From Paragorgia papillata (Eukaryota; Cnidaria; Anthozoa; Scleralcyonacea; Coralliidae): DNA of 64,000 nt. The notes under the pieces are model-generated. The model made no database searches, was not told the DNA's origin, and was given only the letters and a program-made list of their open reading frames with translations. The translations under genes and the position numbers were made by a program. Shown in pieces: positions 22,786-35,000 of this stretch; within the stretch, counting starts at the first letter, position 1, and every line of letters begins with the position of its first letter. The DNA lies in the NCBI GenBank assembly GCA_035771165.1, contig JAWNZC010000091.1:2429501-2493500 (forward strand), given 5' to 3'.

Positions 22786-25700
22786 TCAAATCTTGTCATC
22801 TGGGTGCAATCCTTCAATTTTTGCTGAATTACAAGGATAGTAAAATAACCAGTATGGTTCTTCAGTATTCGTATATACTGGCAGCACATAACCTCGATGG
22901 GCCTTGCTAATTTTGTAGTTATCAACTAGAGCTGTCATGGCATTAGTCTCAAAATGATTGCTCAACTCGGTTGTCAACAAATTAAACTCACTCTCCATCA
23001 AATCGATATCTACTTTCAAATCTTTCTTAGTAGTAAGTTCATGTTTTGACAAACAAGCAGTTATTTTCTCCACATCAAAGAATCTTTTGCGAGATTTGGG
23101 AATAGTTTGCTTCCTTGGTGGTAGATGGCGGTTGTCGCAAGCTATCAAGTTCTGGTTCCTTTTCTTTCATTGTGAACTTAACATTTTCAACACTTTTCAT
23201 TATATCACGGATCTGCTTGAGTCCGTATCCACTAGGTTTTCGGAAAGCAACACCTTGAGGTAAACCAGTAACTTCAAATCCACCTTTTGCATAAGGTACA
23301 CGGGAGGGTTTACCATTGGCCTTGCCTGTAAAAATAGAAATTGAACAAATTAATTTAGCCAAGATGTTTAGAGAAAAGGCAATTCATATGTAATTAGCTT
23401 AACTCATCCTTGTCCGAGGGTTTCCCCATAGGGGAATAAAATTGTCTTGGACAGGAAAGAGTTAAAGAGGAAAATAAAGCGAAAATTAAGTTTGGTTTAC
23501 AGTATTTTCAAGATCTTCTGAATGTAATAAAAAATAAATTTTACAGTTTTTCCATATCTCACTTTGTTCACGAGTTATTTAGATTAGGTTAATATATGTA
23601 ATAATATTGTGACAATGATTGTTCAATTAGTTTAAACTTACCCCTTTGTAAGGTGGTTCAGGTGGGCTTATAATCAGAATGTTCATTTTGTTAACAAATG
23701 AGTGGATCAATAACCAAGGCCTTGTTGCCATACTGTTCATTTTTGTTCGTCCCTGTCTGAGGGTTTCCCCAGAGGTAAATAAAGCCGTGTGGCAGACAGG
23801 AAAAAGTTAACAAGCTTTTTTACATGATTATTCATAGTCGATCAAGGCATGTATGCTTTACAAGCTCAATATGCCTTATTGATGAATGGCTGCTGAATTA
23901 TAACTAGCATGTGCTTCTTTATATCCCCTTCCCGCCCGCCGTTATTCAGCCACATTCACATCCACGTCTAATGTCCACGTTCACGTCCACACGTCCACGG
24001 ACCATTCCACGTCGACATCAAAGCCTACTCCTTCCTCTTGGAGCATGTTTATGTCCAGTCGACAAGAATATGTATGTTTACATTCGTGAAAGAATTTCAA
24101 TTTTTTAAATTTTATCTTATCGAGCTTTTTTATTATTTGATTGCGATCAGCTGATGGCACTGGGTCTGGAGAAACACGAACTACTGCATCATTCCTGTTT
24201 AGTACTGGCTGCTCGGCTGTTTGGTGTATGAATGTAGAGCTAAGTAGTGGTCCAACGTCGTGTACTGTCATTGACTCGGATTCTTCGGACTATATAAATG
24301 TTCAAATTCTGACCCAGTTGGGCTGGCCTCTTCCATCACAGTGATGCCGTTGTCGTCAGCTGGTTGTTTCTCGTATTTCTTGGCTGGAGCACTACCAATG
24401 GTTATTAGAATGGGTTCCTTAAAACGTAGAAAGAAAGAAAAAAAAACAGGAAAGCGTTAGAATGTTAAACAGTACGCCGTGTGTGTACCAGTTGGTTGTG
24501 AGCTCAGTTGTTAGAAAAGCACTCATCAGACTGATATTCTCAGTCTCTCAGGTGCGAAATATGTAAAATTCCACACAAGACCCCAAGTCGTCAAAGATAT
24601 TCCCACTTACACAAACAAGTTGTCTTTAACATGTTTCAATTAGGCAAATTTAATTTGCTTTTGACAACGTTTGTATCAGAAAATTTGTGGAGGAAACAAT
24701 TTTCAAAGAAAACTTGCCCGTGCAAGGTGTAGCCTGTAGGTCAAGTGATACAGAAATTAATGATTCAAGTGGCGTGATACAAATCTTTCGTTCCTCTGAG
24801 ACTTTTGATCTACCGTGTGTATCAAAAAAACCTGAACCCTTAGAAAACAACCTATTGTAGTAGTTTGAAAGCCCTAAGCACTTCGCTGAACCCACACATG
24901 CGTAAAACATACGGTCTTATACACTTGGGAAATAAAGATAATTTGAAGTGTATGCATGGTGAAAGTACGCACATTGTTTTTCGCCAACTTCGGCTACTTG
25001 TTTAATGGCTCGTGACTGTCTTCTTTGCTTTCACTGCCACTGGAATTATTTTCTACCAAGGCCAGCAGGGGCGGATCTAGGTTGAAATCTGAGCGTGGTT
25101 GAAATGTGAAGTCCACCAATCTATGGGGGTCCGGGGGCATGCTACCCCCGAAAATTTTGAAAATTAGAGTCTCTGAAAACACATTTCCTGCATTCTGGGA
25201 GTGATCTCGAGTCATATTGTAGGATCGTTTTGTACATGTTTTGCGCAAATTTTACCCAAATCTTTGTATAAATTTTACCTAAATATTAATATCGTTTAAC
25301 TAGTTAAGCGACTGACAAATCTGAGTCCAGTCGCAGATAATATTTCAAAGTTGATCAGATGCATTGCATGATGGAAATGTTGTGTTTACTTTGAGAATCG
25401 ACGAGAATTACCACACAGTTCACTTCTATAGCGACTATATTATAGGTAATAAAGCGTCTCACTCTGACAAACGATTTTAGCAGAGAAAAGCATGGTAATA
25501 AATTAAAGTTTAAACAAAGTATTATTCATGCATAATTGATAGGCTCAATTGAATATTCGTCTAACTTGTTATTTGTAATATACTATAAATACCAACATTA
25601 ACATAAACTTATGTATATATACATAAATATTAATTTACCTACCTTACTGGGTAGCGTTGTCCAGATCTTGACTTTTGGCTTTTTTGGGAACTGCATGCTC

Positions 25701-25898
25701 GAGAAATCCCACGAATGAACGTCGGATATAACCCCGCGGTCAGAACTGCCTTTCACTCGCCTCCTTTCATCCCAAACGTTAACCCTTTCTTCGCACTTCT
25801 TTCTTAAACGAACCAACATCTCTTCCTTTTCTTGTGAATTATCACTTAGTATTTCGACTAGCTGTCGCAAGATAAAATCATTGTCCCTGTGCGCAGCC
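22786..25898 (-). pseudogene. GTF2I-like-repeat gene, probably frame-broken
   Basis: Minus-strand multi-exon gene. The likely first exon (25898 to about 25641) starts MAAHRDNDFI and encodes a charged helical segment with a splice donor after TTLPSK. A second exon around 24410-24270 encodes a segment with ITIGSAPAKK. The third starts at about 23323 after a clean ..TTTTTACAG acceptor and encodes EVTGLPQGVAFRKPSGYGL, which resembles a GTF2I repeat (GLPEGIPFRRPS-type), a DNA-binding fold. Reading then shifts frame near 23110, and a further coding-like segment runs to a stop at 22786. The overlap of two coding-like frames at 23075-23148 suggests a frameshift. The function is not known to me; it may itself belong to a transposon. 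Exon 1 lies inside the hAT element at 25066-26475. Confidence 0.5.
23398..23467. repeat. Short hairpin MITE pair
   Basis: CCTTGTCCGAGGGTTTCCCC with an inverted partner ending GGACAGGAAAGAGTTAA. A related unit lies at 23752-23815 (CCTGTCTGAGGGTTTCCCCA). Both fall in introns of the minus-strand gene. Confidence 0.55.
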
Positions 25899-26475
25899 AT
25901 TTTTAGGACTCTGTGAAGAACTCAGAAATATAGCGCAAGGCAGACTTGACGTGCAATGCCGACTATACCGGATGCCGACCAGATTTCGCAATAAAACTGT
26001 AACAAGATATGGCAAGGGTGGCTGACCGTGGCTCCCGCCAAATTCAGCCACTCTATTCTGGCTATCTGATTGGTTTGCACCCCTTTTTAGTCCGCTGACC
26101 GTAGCTGAATTTAGCAGATCGCCCCGCTGACCGTGGCTGAATTTAGCAGAAGTTGGTGGTATATTTATAAAGGGGAACCTGTCTATGTTCGGTAACTTTT
26201 CCGGCCACTATCGCCACGTCCTCGGTCTTCTATCTACCTGAGACCGATGGCAGGCGCAACAGAATCAGGGAACAGAATGTTAGAGATGCGAAAATTCAAG
26301 AACTCCGCTGCTATTTTGGAATTTGGCAATCAATTTAATATTGTTACGGTGTCTAATTTCGTTCTTACTCTATCGATTTTTTTAGTTATTTAATTATATT
26401 ATTATAATCTGGAATAATTAGGGGAAATCTGACCGTGGCTCAAGCCACGGTCGCACCCCTCTAGATCCGCCCCTG
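25066..26475. mobile_element. hAT-like element with 5-bp TSD carrying a gene exon
   Basis: Inverted ends CAGGGGCGGATCTAG at 25066 and its complement ending at 26475. GCCAG is duplicated at 25061-25065 and 26476-26480. At 1410 bp it is too short for an autonomous hAT and has no transposase. A motif like GACCGTGGCTGAATTTAGC repeats at about 26030-26150. The 25641-25898 segment is the first exon of a minus-strand gene whose other exons lie outside the element. Confidence 0.8.
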
Positions 26476-26808
26476 GCCAGATGTTCGCGTAGTTCTATTT
26501 TGGATGCATGCAGTTTTAATATGAGCGGTCTTTTAACCTTATCTAGACTGGGGTGGGGGGGGGGGGGGGTGAGTGCCCGCGGCGAATTTAAAGCTTTGTA
26601 ACTTTTTGAGTATTTAAAACAAGTACAGAACATTTTCCTAGTGTAAAAAAAGTTTTTACACCGAGTAGTGTTGCCATAGTAATCACGTTTTGATGACGTT
26701 TGTGCCAAAAATTTCGAAATTCTGGTTTTATTTTTTTGGGGAGTATTTGATTAACTTTATTATTTTTAATACAATTTCATGAATTTTGTGTTATTTAAGT
26801 TCATCTAA

Positions 26809-26887
26809 TGACGTCACAAATCCATTATGGCGTAATCCAAGATGGCCGAACAATGACGTCATATAGTGACGTCATATAGTGACGTCA
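26809..26887. promoter_or_regulatory. Cluster of four CRE-type palindromes
   Basis: Perfect TGACGTCA octamers occur at 26809-26816, 26854-26861, 26867-26874 and 26880-26887; the last three have a regular 13-bp period. TGACGTCA is the classic CREB/ATF bZIP site. No gene start is obvious next to it, so this could be a tandem repeat rather than an enhancer. Confidence 0.45.
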
Positions 26888-27384
26888 TACAGCTTGGCGC
26901 GCGTTTAAGAGCACCAAAAAGGCGGTTTTCTATTCAAAGAAGGAAAATTCTGCTTTGTCGGAGCACGCGTACTAAACGAACCATGAGATTGCGAGGGATA
27001 ATTAAAAAATTATCACTACGAATCCACATTATCACCAAAGAGCTTGGCACATCAATAGCGCCGACGCTCCATTAAATCGTGATGACGGCGGTCTACTGCC
27101 GGAAGCCTATTTGCATCTTGTTGATAGGCAACGTCATCAATGGTTGTATGAGAGTATAAATATGAGACCTGTCTTCACAACGATCACCCCTGATGAAGAC
27201 ACTAGATCGGAGTGTCGAAACGTTGGGTCGTTTATCATAAAAACAAAACAAAACTGTTTAAAAACCACCAAACCAATACAGAGTGCAATGAAATACTTGT
27301 GTTATATTCCGGGCATAATATAGAGGAAATCTTGTCATGGGTTAAATGTGGCGAAGAAATACAAGGGGCTCAGACGTAGTTTAA

Positions 27385-27731
27385 AGGTGATATCCAGCGC
27401 GGTCTGTGCATGCTCCGCCATCTTTGTTTTGAGCACCATTCGTAGATACATGAAGTAATCAGCCTGAGTTGAGTACTTCATGTCATTATCTATGAATGTC
27501 ATATGTTTTAAGAAAACCGTTCGAAGCAACGTGGCAGAAAATTAAGCGATTCAACAAGGATATCTCTTCGGATTTATGCTATTTCTTCTGAAAATGTTGT
27601 GTTTGGGGTACAAGTAATGAAGAGGAATCAAGAAAAGCTTACAATCTTGAATAAGATATCAGTATATATTTGTGTAAACGAAGAAGTAAACATTAGTTTC
27701 GTTCATGCGCAGAACGCGCTGGATATCACCT
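27385..27731. mobile_element. 347-bp MITE with TTAA target duplication
   Basis: Terminal repeats AGGTGATATCCAGCGCG and their complement (about 32 bp with mismatches) are bounded by TTAA at 27381-27384 and 27732-27735. TTAA duplication and an AG start fit Kolobok-type or piggyBac-type elements. Confidence 0.85.
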
Positions 27732-28406
27732 TTAACGCTACTCTGGTTTAAAAGTTTTTTTAACGTAGCTTAAAAAGTTACTGTTTATGACGGGTCAACC
27801 ATCTTCCAAAAGCTTCCACTTCCACTTTGGCGCAATGGTGGCATGCATTGATTTCTGTGTGATTTCCACACGTTTCCAGCCATGTTAAGGCACCGATTAA
27901 ATGTTCAGGTATTAGGCAGCCTAAGTTGACGGATGGAATTCTCAATTTAGAAAGTAAGTCGTGTTCAAAACGCCCGTACTTGTACGCTTCTACCGACTCT
28001 TTATTAAGTCAAACTTGGCGATATATAAAACTTTACGATATTCTAGAGGTTACCTATTGCAATAGCTTTAGTGCCTAATGGTACACCTATAGGGAGTTTG
28101 TGAATATTTTTTTTTTTGCGAAAAGACAGCTATTCCGATCTCGCTCGTCAAGCTCACTCCACCAGATGTTGAAGTCAAAGAGGAACGAATATGAAACCTA
28201 CGTCTACCCAGACTTTGAGTACGCCAAGTTCCGTTTGCAAAATAACTTTTTTCCGATCATAAATCCATCCATATGGATCACGGCAACCATATTATTCAGC
28301 GACATCATGCTAAATATGTTTTTAAGACGCTGTATTAACTATACTTCAATACTAAGCTTATATAGCTTACTCGATGCGCACAATTGCTTCCAGATCCGTT
28401 CGACAC

Positions 28407-28500
28407 GCGTTACGCGGCGGTTTACGTCACGCGTTACGCCACGCGCGTTACGCCACGCGCGTTACGCCACGCGCGTTGCGCCACGCGCGTTACGCAACGC
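28407..28500. repeat. CG-rich 14-bp minisatellite
   Basis: Tandem CACGCGCGTTACGC units, unusually CpG-rich for this window. The 138-codon frame that crosses it is not considered a gene. Confidence 0.85.
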
Positions 28501-28689
28501 TGAAAAAGAGGAATGAAACAGAACGAAAAGTATTTTGGTTGAGTCACCGCAACAGCAAAAGCGAATTACTGTAGGCCAAACAAACTTAACACAAAATAGA
28601 TAGATGTTACATAAATATTGCTAGCTTTTCGTTATTGTCGTTTGAAATTTTATCTGCTATTGACGAAATTGGTATATTTTGAGATAACT

Positions 28690-30050
28690 ATCTTAATAAA
28701 AATTTCCCTAGTGACTGTAATGTACATATATTATTTTTATGCAGCATTTTGAAATGTTATAATAGAACAACGTTACTGAGAACTTAATATAAGACATTTT
28801 TTAAGATTTTTTTACAAAAAAAGATTATCAGCTTAAAATATCTACAATGATGTCCGTTTTCATAATGAGACAAAAATAGAATAAGAAATTTCTGTTATTT
28901 ATACTTCCTCAAAGTTATATATACTTACTCAAGGATTTTTTGTAGAAAGAAACCCAATCATAACCGTGTATTAATTAATTGAATTGCACTAACTTTCTTA
29001 AATAAATTTGGTTTTCGAATATTTATGCCATTTATTTTTACCATAAAAAATTAAATTTCTGACTGTTCTCCATAGGTAATCCAATCCGATTACAAGGACA
29101 ATTTAAGAAATCTGGTATTGGACGTGTCGAAATCCTTTATAATGGGAGATGGGGGACGGTTTGTGATTCCGCCTGGGACTTTAACGATGCTAATGTAGTT
29201 TGTCGACAACTTGGCTTTCCAGGGGCTAGAGCAGCTCTTCGACATGGGGATGTGCCAGATGGTAGTGGACAAGTATGGTTAGCTGACGTTAAATGTATAG
29301 GAAGTGAACAGTACTTGGCCAAATGTAGTCATTTTGGATGGGGGATATCCTGGTGTTCACACTACTATGATGCCGGTGTCCTATGTAATAGCGGATCAGG
29401 TAAATCAATTGCAAATTGTTGAGCTCAATTCCGGAAAGAAATTGATGCAAATACGTAAATGCATGGAACACCTAACGCGATTTTTGTGCGACCTAATTGG
29501 TTCCTGAGAGATCTTTGCAAACCGGTGAAGACCGCTCATTACTTACATTGAAAAACTAAAATCAAAAAATTAATAGAGTCATATTGTATTCCATATTTAC
29601 TGTATATCATATAAAATTGCATTTACAGAAACAAAAAAATTCCAATATGGCAATGTTTACCGTGACTGAAAATGTTTTGTTTGGTATCCACTAACCCTGC
29701 AATTAAATGCACTTTAATGCACCACACAACACTGAATTCCACTTCGCTAGATTCTACACTGTTCAGCCCTTTGCAGTATAATTTGTCGCATTTACATGCT
29801 GAGATTTTTAGTTTGTAATTAATTTCTCTAATTTTTTTTATCCATCCTAATTTAAAAAAGTCATTAGTATATAATAGTCATTAGTTTTAAATTAGTATAT
29901 TTCCCTTCAGTTTTTTAGGTAACTGCATGCTATCTTAAATCAAGATTTCCCAAGTGACCTTAATATGCACACATTATGAGCAACGTATCGTATATAACGA
30001 ATTTTATGCAGCTTTTTAAAATGTTATAATAAAACAACCTCGCTGAAAAC
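28690..30050 (+). repeat. SRCR intron repeat, unit A
   Basis: Intronic sequence around the SRCR exon recurs elsewhere. The upstream part (AAATGTTATAATAGAAC, ATTATCAGCTTAAAATATCT) matches 42.45-42.9 and 59.5-59.7 kb. The downstream part matches 52.14-52.26 plus 58.86-58.99 kb. This identifies tandem duplications of an exon-intron unit. Confidence 0.7.
29076..29399 (+). CDS. SRCR-domain exon (complete)
   Basis: A 324-bp exon with acceptor CCATAG before 29076 and donor GTAAAT at 29400, phase 1 at both ends, encodes one full scavenger-receptor cysteine-rich domain of about 107 residues. Landmarks are GRVEILYNGRWGTVCDSAW, VVCRQLGFPGA, VKCIGSE, KCSHFGWG, WCSHYYDAGVLC. The six cysteines fit a group A-like pattern. 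SRCR domains are extracellular modules of receptors and secreted proteins, often in long arrays of symmetric exons. No neighbouring intact SRCR exon is present in the window, but a broken relative is at 51990-52147. The exon itself shows no disruption. Confidence 0.9.
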
Positions 30051-30059
30051 TGACTCTCG

Positions 30060-30420
30060 TCGACACTAACAGCCGGCAGTGGCAGGCCTAGCCAGACGAC
30101 TGCCAGTCAGTGTCGATGCAGCAAATTGGCCGGAAGCTCCAGTAACAGGAGCTCGCCCACGGGTACTCCGCAAGCACCTTGCGCGGTGCGTCAACAGCCG
30201 TTAGATGGGTAACAACCAAATCGCCTGGAACACCCACCGTGATTCTGCTATTTAACCCATAGTTGGGGTGGGTGGCGGTTGGCTCGAGCAGGGCGCTATA
30301 AAACACGGGCGGGGAAACGCGCATATAATTTGGCTAGCTATGTGTGATGCATCAAAGGACTGGCACGAGCGCGCTTGGGCTCTGAAAATCAAAAAAAACA
30401 GAATTTGAATGGCGACCAAA
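30060..30420. other. GC-rich insert, unassigned
   Basis: Distinctly GC-rich against its surroundings, opening with an imperfect hairpin (GTCGACACTAACAGCCGGC with complement near 30110). Possibly a small mobile element; I do not recognise it. From 30420 to 31895 I see no gene. Confidence 0.35.
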
Positions 30421-32041
30421 AGAATAAAGAGTACCCGAGATAAATTCCTCTTTTTGAAAAGGAAAAAAACTTATTACTGCCAATAGAAACACAAATAAAG
30501 AACAAGTAACTCTTTCAGATTAAATTTGTTTTAATTGTATATTGTCAAGGATTTATTCTAGATTAATAAAATCACAATTGTTTATCGTGAGAGTTGAAAA
30601 AATTCCTAAAAATTTACAATTTTTGAAGGGCGCACGCCGTTAAAATCATGTTTTCTCTGCGAATCGGTTGACAAAAGTGAATTTGAATACACCAACGTAA
30701 AGACAATTAAATGGGCTTTCGAACTGACATAGTCAGCGAACGGGCTTTTTTGTGCTTTTTTTGTAAAAACTGACATTTCACCAACCCATTTTTGAAAATT
30801 TTCTCTTCCATTCTCGCCACTATGGCTTTAATACGTGAAACGTACTAAAAAACTGCTAACGCTTTCAAGTTTAAAACCCCATGCTTCTTTCAAGGAGCAA
30901 TCACATGAATTAACATATACACAATGCTAAAACCCTGTTTCCAATAATGTTAAACAAACGAGATGAAAGACTTTTAAAACAAATTTCAACCAAATTATGT
31001 AAATAAAAATTGCAAAGTTTACTACAAGTCTGCATCAGTGCGACTCAAGCTGGTTTACGACGGTAAAAACAAGATTAGCATTCTTTGTTTGCCAAATTTT
31101 ATGTGCACAGAAATACCATAGACGTTAACCGGCAGAAGACTCTAACAGGTTTGCCCAAACTTCAGCGGAAAGCATTTAAAATAAACAATAAACTGATCAA
31201 GAACGTTTTCGGCTTTGTGTTATCCAGAGTAAACAATCTTAATATGCAGTTCAGCATATTTTGTCATAGATAATATCATAACAATTTAAAACCCACTAAA
31301 AAACACTCTCACGGCATGTAGATTAACATTATATATTTTGTACGAGAAACTGGTAACTACAATGATTCCATTTTGCAGACAAAATTCGATCATATATTCT
31401 ATCTGAAAATTGTGTTACAGTTGTCGAATACCGAAGACAGTAATCTAAGTCAAATCTACAGCACAAGAGACCAACGTACGATAATATAGTTATACGGATA
31501 TTTTTTTAAAGGACATACTAAAAAGAGTACTGTAGTATCTCTTACCATATACTTCTGTCTCCGTTTTAAACAAATCTGATCAAGTCCATTATTTTACAGA
31601 CTACAGTACAGTTGATAATCACGGCCGCTTGAGGTTTGACTATTCAGTTGTTTTCCGTAGCTTCTGAAGTTTGCATGAGATTCATTCAACACTATAACTA
31701 GTATGTATGGGTATATATAGATCATTAAAATAACATTTATAGAGCAAATACAGCAAGATTACGGCTTAAAAAAGCTGGAAACCACACATATACTTGGCAG
31801 CATATATTCAAGGCGAAGGCGTGAGCTCGACTTGTTTCACTTGCAGAGATTTAAATCTGATTAGCAATTCTGGCGCGAAAATTAATTATAATTATTGGGG
31901 GTGTGTCAAATAATCTCGGATGTCAGTTTCACACCTCGACTCTGCTTCACGTTGTCAATTTCATCTCGTATTGCGAAATTGGCTAATTCAACAGTTCTTA
32001 CGCCAACTAAGACATTTCAAAGAGTAATACTTTCTCCCACT

Positions 32042-35000
32042 TCGAAGGACGGGCTGTGTTTGCAATGCGGTAAAGATGTAAAGACCCAGATAAGCGACGA
32101 CGACTTTTCGTTGGAAAGAAAAAGACGAACGTTTGCGAAAACATCGAACTAATAATTGGAAGGAATTTCTGTAGTGATACTGCTCTAACCAACGTTGTTT
32201 GCCGTTCTTGTGCCGACAAAAATGCTTCACTGGTTAAAAAAATCAACTCAGTAAAAGAACTATTCACCTCCGTTGCCATTACTTTAGCAGAAGAGCGTGG
32301 AGAAAGCGTTACAAAGCGACAGCACAGCGAAAGTCGCAACGATGTTCGCCAACCATGTGCTTCCACAAATCCTGTGAAAAGACGGGTTTTGTTCTCTTCT
32401 GGTGCAGATCTTAATGATTCACTGCCAACTCCTGAAAACCAAGCACTGCCAATAACCTCCGAACAAGAAATGCAACCTTTGGAAGTTGGCGAAGGAACTT
32501 CTTCAGTCAGCGTGAGTTTCAACGTTTCGTTATACAAATATTTTCTAATTTCTACATGCATGATTGCATGTATACAGTTTTACCTGTGTTCTTTGACAAA
32601 TGCATCTTAAAACTAATTACATTTATATATACTTCTTCTAGGTTGTGATGAGGTACCCTAACAACCCACCCAAGAAAGTCGTTTTGCAAGAGAAATATTT
32701 TCAAGTTGCGCGACAGCTTGCACTTGGCAGTCCGAAGTCAATTGCATCTTCTTTGATGAAAGTTGAAGAAATCAAAGTGGAATCATTACAGGTGATATTT
32801 TTCAGCGTCACTAATGAAATACAAGGGCTGTGCGCTGTGTCGAATCCTTCGCTGTTGCGCAAAACGTCCAAAGAAGATCTTAAAAGATTTAACTGGAGTG
32901 ATGTGCACAAAGAACTGAAGGAAAGAACACCGGTCTTTCTTGGTTTTGTCGAAGCTGCTGTACGAAACCCTTCCCAATCGAGAAATGTCCTCAAGAAGAA
33001 CGATGCTCTTATACCTCCGATGTGCGATGCCGCATGTCACTTGGTTTCTGTGTTCAACGAGAGAATGTCAGCCGTGAGAAGAATTAAAAGTATAATTCTT
33101 AAAAAAGCAGGCCTCAAAAAGGTTGGTTTCAAAAGAATTTCAGCGACGTACACGTGCATGGGATACAATTCAACGATCAAAATGTTTGAAAGTTTTGGCA
33201 ACGATTTCGACAGTAAACTTCTGATGTGGAAAAGCCAAGTTGAAGAAGATGTAAAGAAAGAGAAAGAGTTGTTGACAGAACTAAATTCTTGTGACCAAAC
33301 AAGTTCACAAAACGCAGCAAGTGCGGAACGCTTAACAAAATTGAGAGAAGACATGCATCCAGGTTATTCGTTCACTGGAGACAACGTGGATATGATCGTA
33401 AAACCGAGGCAAATGATGAAAAGTAATCAAAACAAGGATTACCATATGTTTCAGTATGTGGCCTATGAAAATAGAATTTCTGCAAACCATCTTTCAGATG
33501 AGAAACCCATTGCTGACATCAAAAGTATTCCACTAACCACCTTCCTTCCCAGTGTGCAAGAGCAAGAACGTTTGGCTGAAGAGTTTACAACATTGGTGGG
33601 CCAAAAATGGTCAGAGTATATACCTGCCCTAAAATGGTTTGGGGACCACTTGCCTGATTATATACACCATAAGCACATTGAGGAAGTAAAAAAGAAAACA
33701 AACAAGGTACTGTAGGGGTTACACTGTAGCTGAAAGGGATGACCCAAAATGACCTTTCTACTGAATTTTCAATTAGGGTTAGGGTAAGTCACTTATGGTT
33801 GAGCTTGTACTTTATAGCCCAAGACCTTCCCATATGCTGAATAAATAATAATAAAATTATATTAAAATTCTGAATAATATTAAAGTGGCCAATTGGACTG
33901 TAAAGGGTTAAGGCAAACAAAGATCTTCTTTGTACAGTACATTAGAGTACAGTACACTAACAGTATAATACAGTATAGTACTAGTATTATACTATTTTAT
34001 ATTTTATATTCATATGAATTGGCCAGGTCTTGTTTTGTATGTCATACATGAAAATTGGCCCTATTTTTTAATACGATCTTTATAAGTTATGAAAATATAT
34101 TTATTATTTTAGTTTGCATATCTTGCAGGTGCATCTTGGTGTTTTGCGAAAACACGAGCAACAAGAGGAGGACATGATTGATTTATTGGAATGGATTCAC
34201 CAGTATGTACCTGGACATTCAAATGATAATGATGCAGAAAAAGTTCCTGTCAAAGTCCTCAATGGTGGAGACTATCTAACCCATGAAAGGCACAAGAGTG
34301 CACAGTCAGCAATGCAGGATGGAAGGACTCCATCATCACAATTACTTGGTCTCATTTCAAAGTTTGAGGATTTTCATACACAATGTGAATGGATCAAAGT
34401 AATGTCCACTAGTAGTAGGGAGAGAGGGTGAGGGAGGGAGAGAGGGAGAGAAAAAGGGAGGGAGAGAGGGAGGGAGGGAGGGAGGGAGAGAGAGAGAGAG
34501 GGGGGGGAGAGAGAGGGGGAGAGAGAAAGAGAGAGAGAGAGGGAGAGGGAGAGGGAGAGAGAGAGAGAGATATTTTCTTGGTGAAAATAGATGGTATACA
34601 GTATTGCTAAAATAGTTGGTAAATATGGTTATTTAGATGCATTCATATATTAAGCAATATACAACATGAGCAGCTGTATTGTATCGCCTTCAGCTCAACG
34701 TCACAAACAATGTCACAATACAACAATGTTTTACTTTTTTGTTTTGTTTTTTTTTAACAGGTAATATGGTTTCATTTGTACAGCACATTGTCTGCAAGAG
34801 ATACTGGGACACTGTATCAAGTACGAAACCTGATTGATGCTAGGAATGTCACCAAAGATCCAGCAAAGAATTACTATGCAGCTAAAGAACTTTTGGAGAA
34901 GTTTTGTGATGCCTATCTAATCGTTGGTGCATTAGGTCACTTTGGGATGACTACTGTCGATGCTGAACCAACTACCAATGTGTATACTGGACCGCCAAAT

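Noticed and set aside
27170..27240. Hammerhead-ribozyme-like core (CTGATGA ... GAAAC) near 27200
   Set aside because: Stem II pairs (GACAC/GTGTC) but an extra A sits after CTGATGA, and no stem I pairing is found. It more likely represents a conserved retroelement tail.
28100..28516. 138-codon open frame
   Set aside because: The second half is a CG-rich minisatellite and the first half shows no conserved pattern.
30088..30324. 78-codon minus-strand open frame in the GC-rich insert
   Set aside because: No recognisable domain, splice context or conserved motif.
32007..32561. 184-codon minus-strand open frame
   Set aside because: Antisense shadow of exon 1 of the DUF6589-type gene, which has zinc-motif content and a working splice donor on plus.
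34428..34610. Arg/Glu/Gly-rich open frame
   Set aside because: GA microsatellite inside an intron of the DUF6589-type gene.
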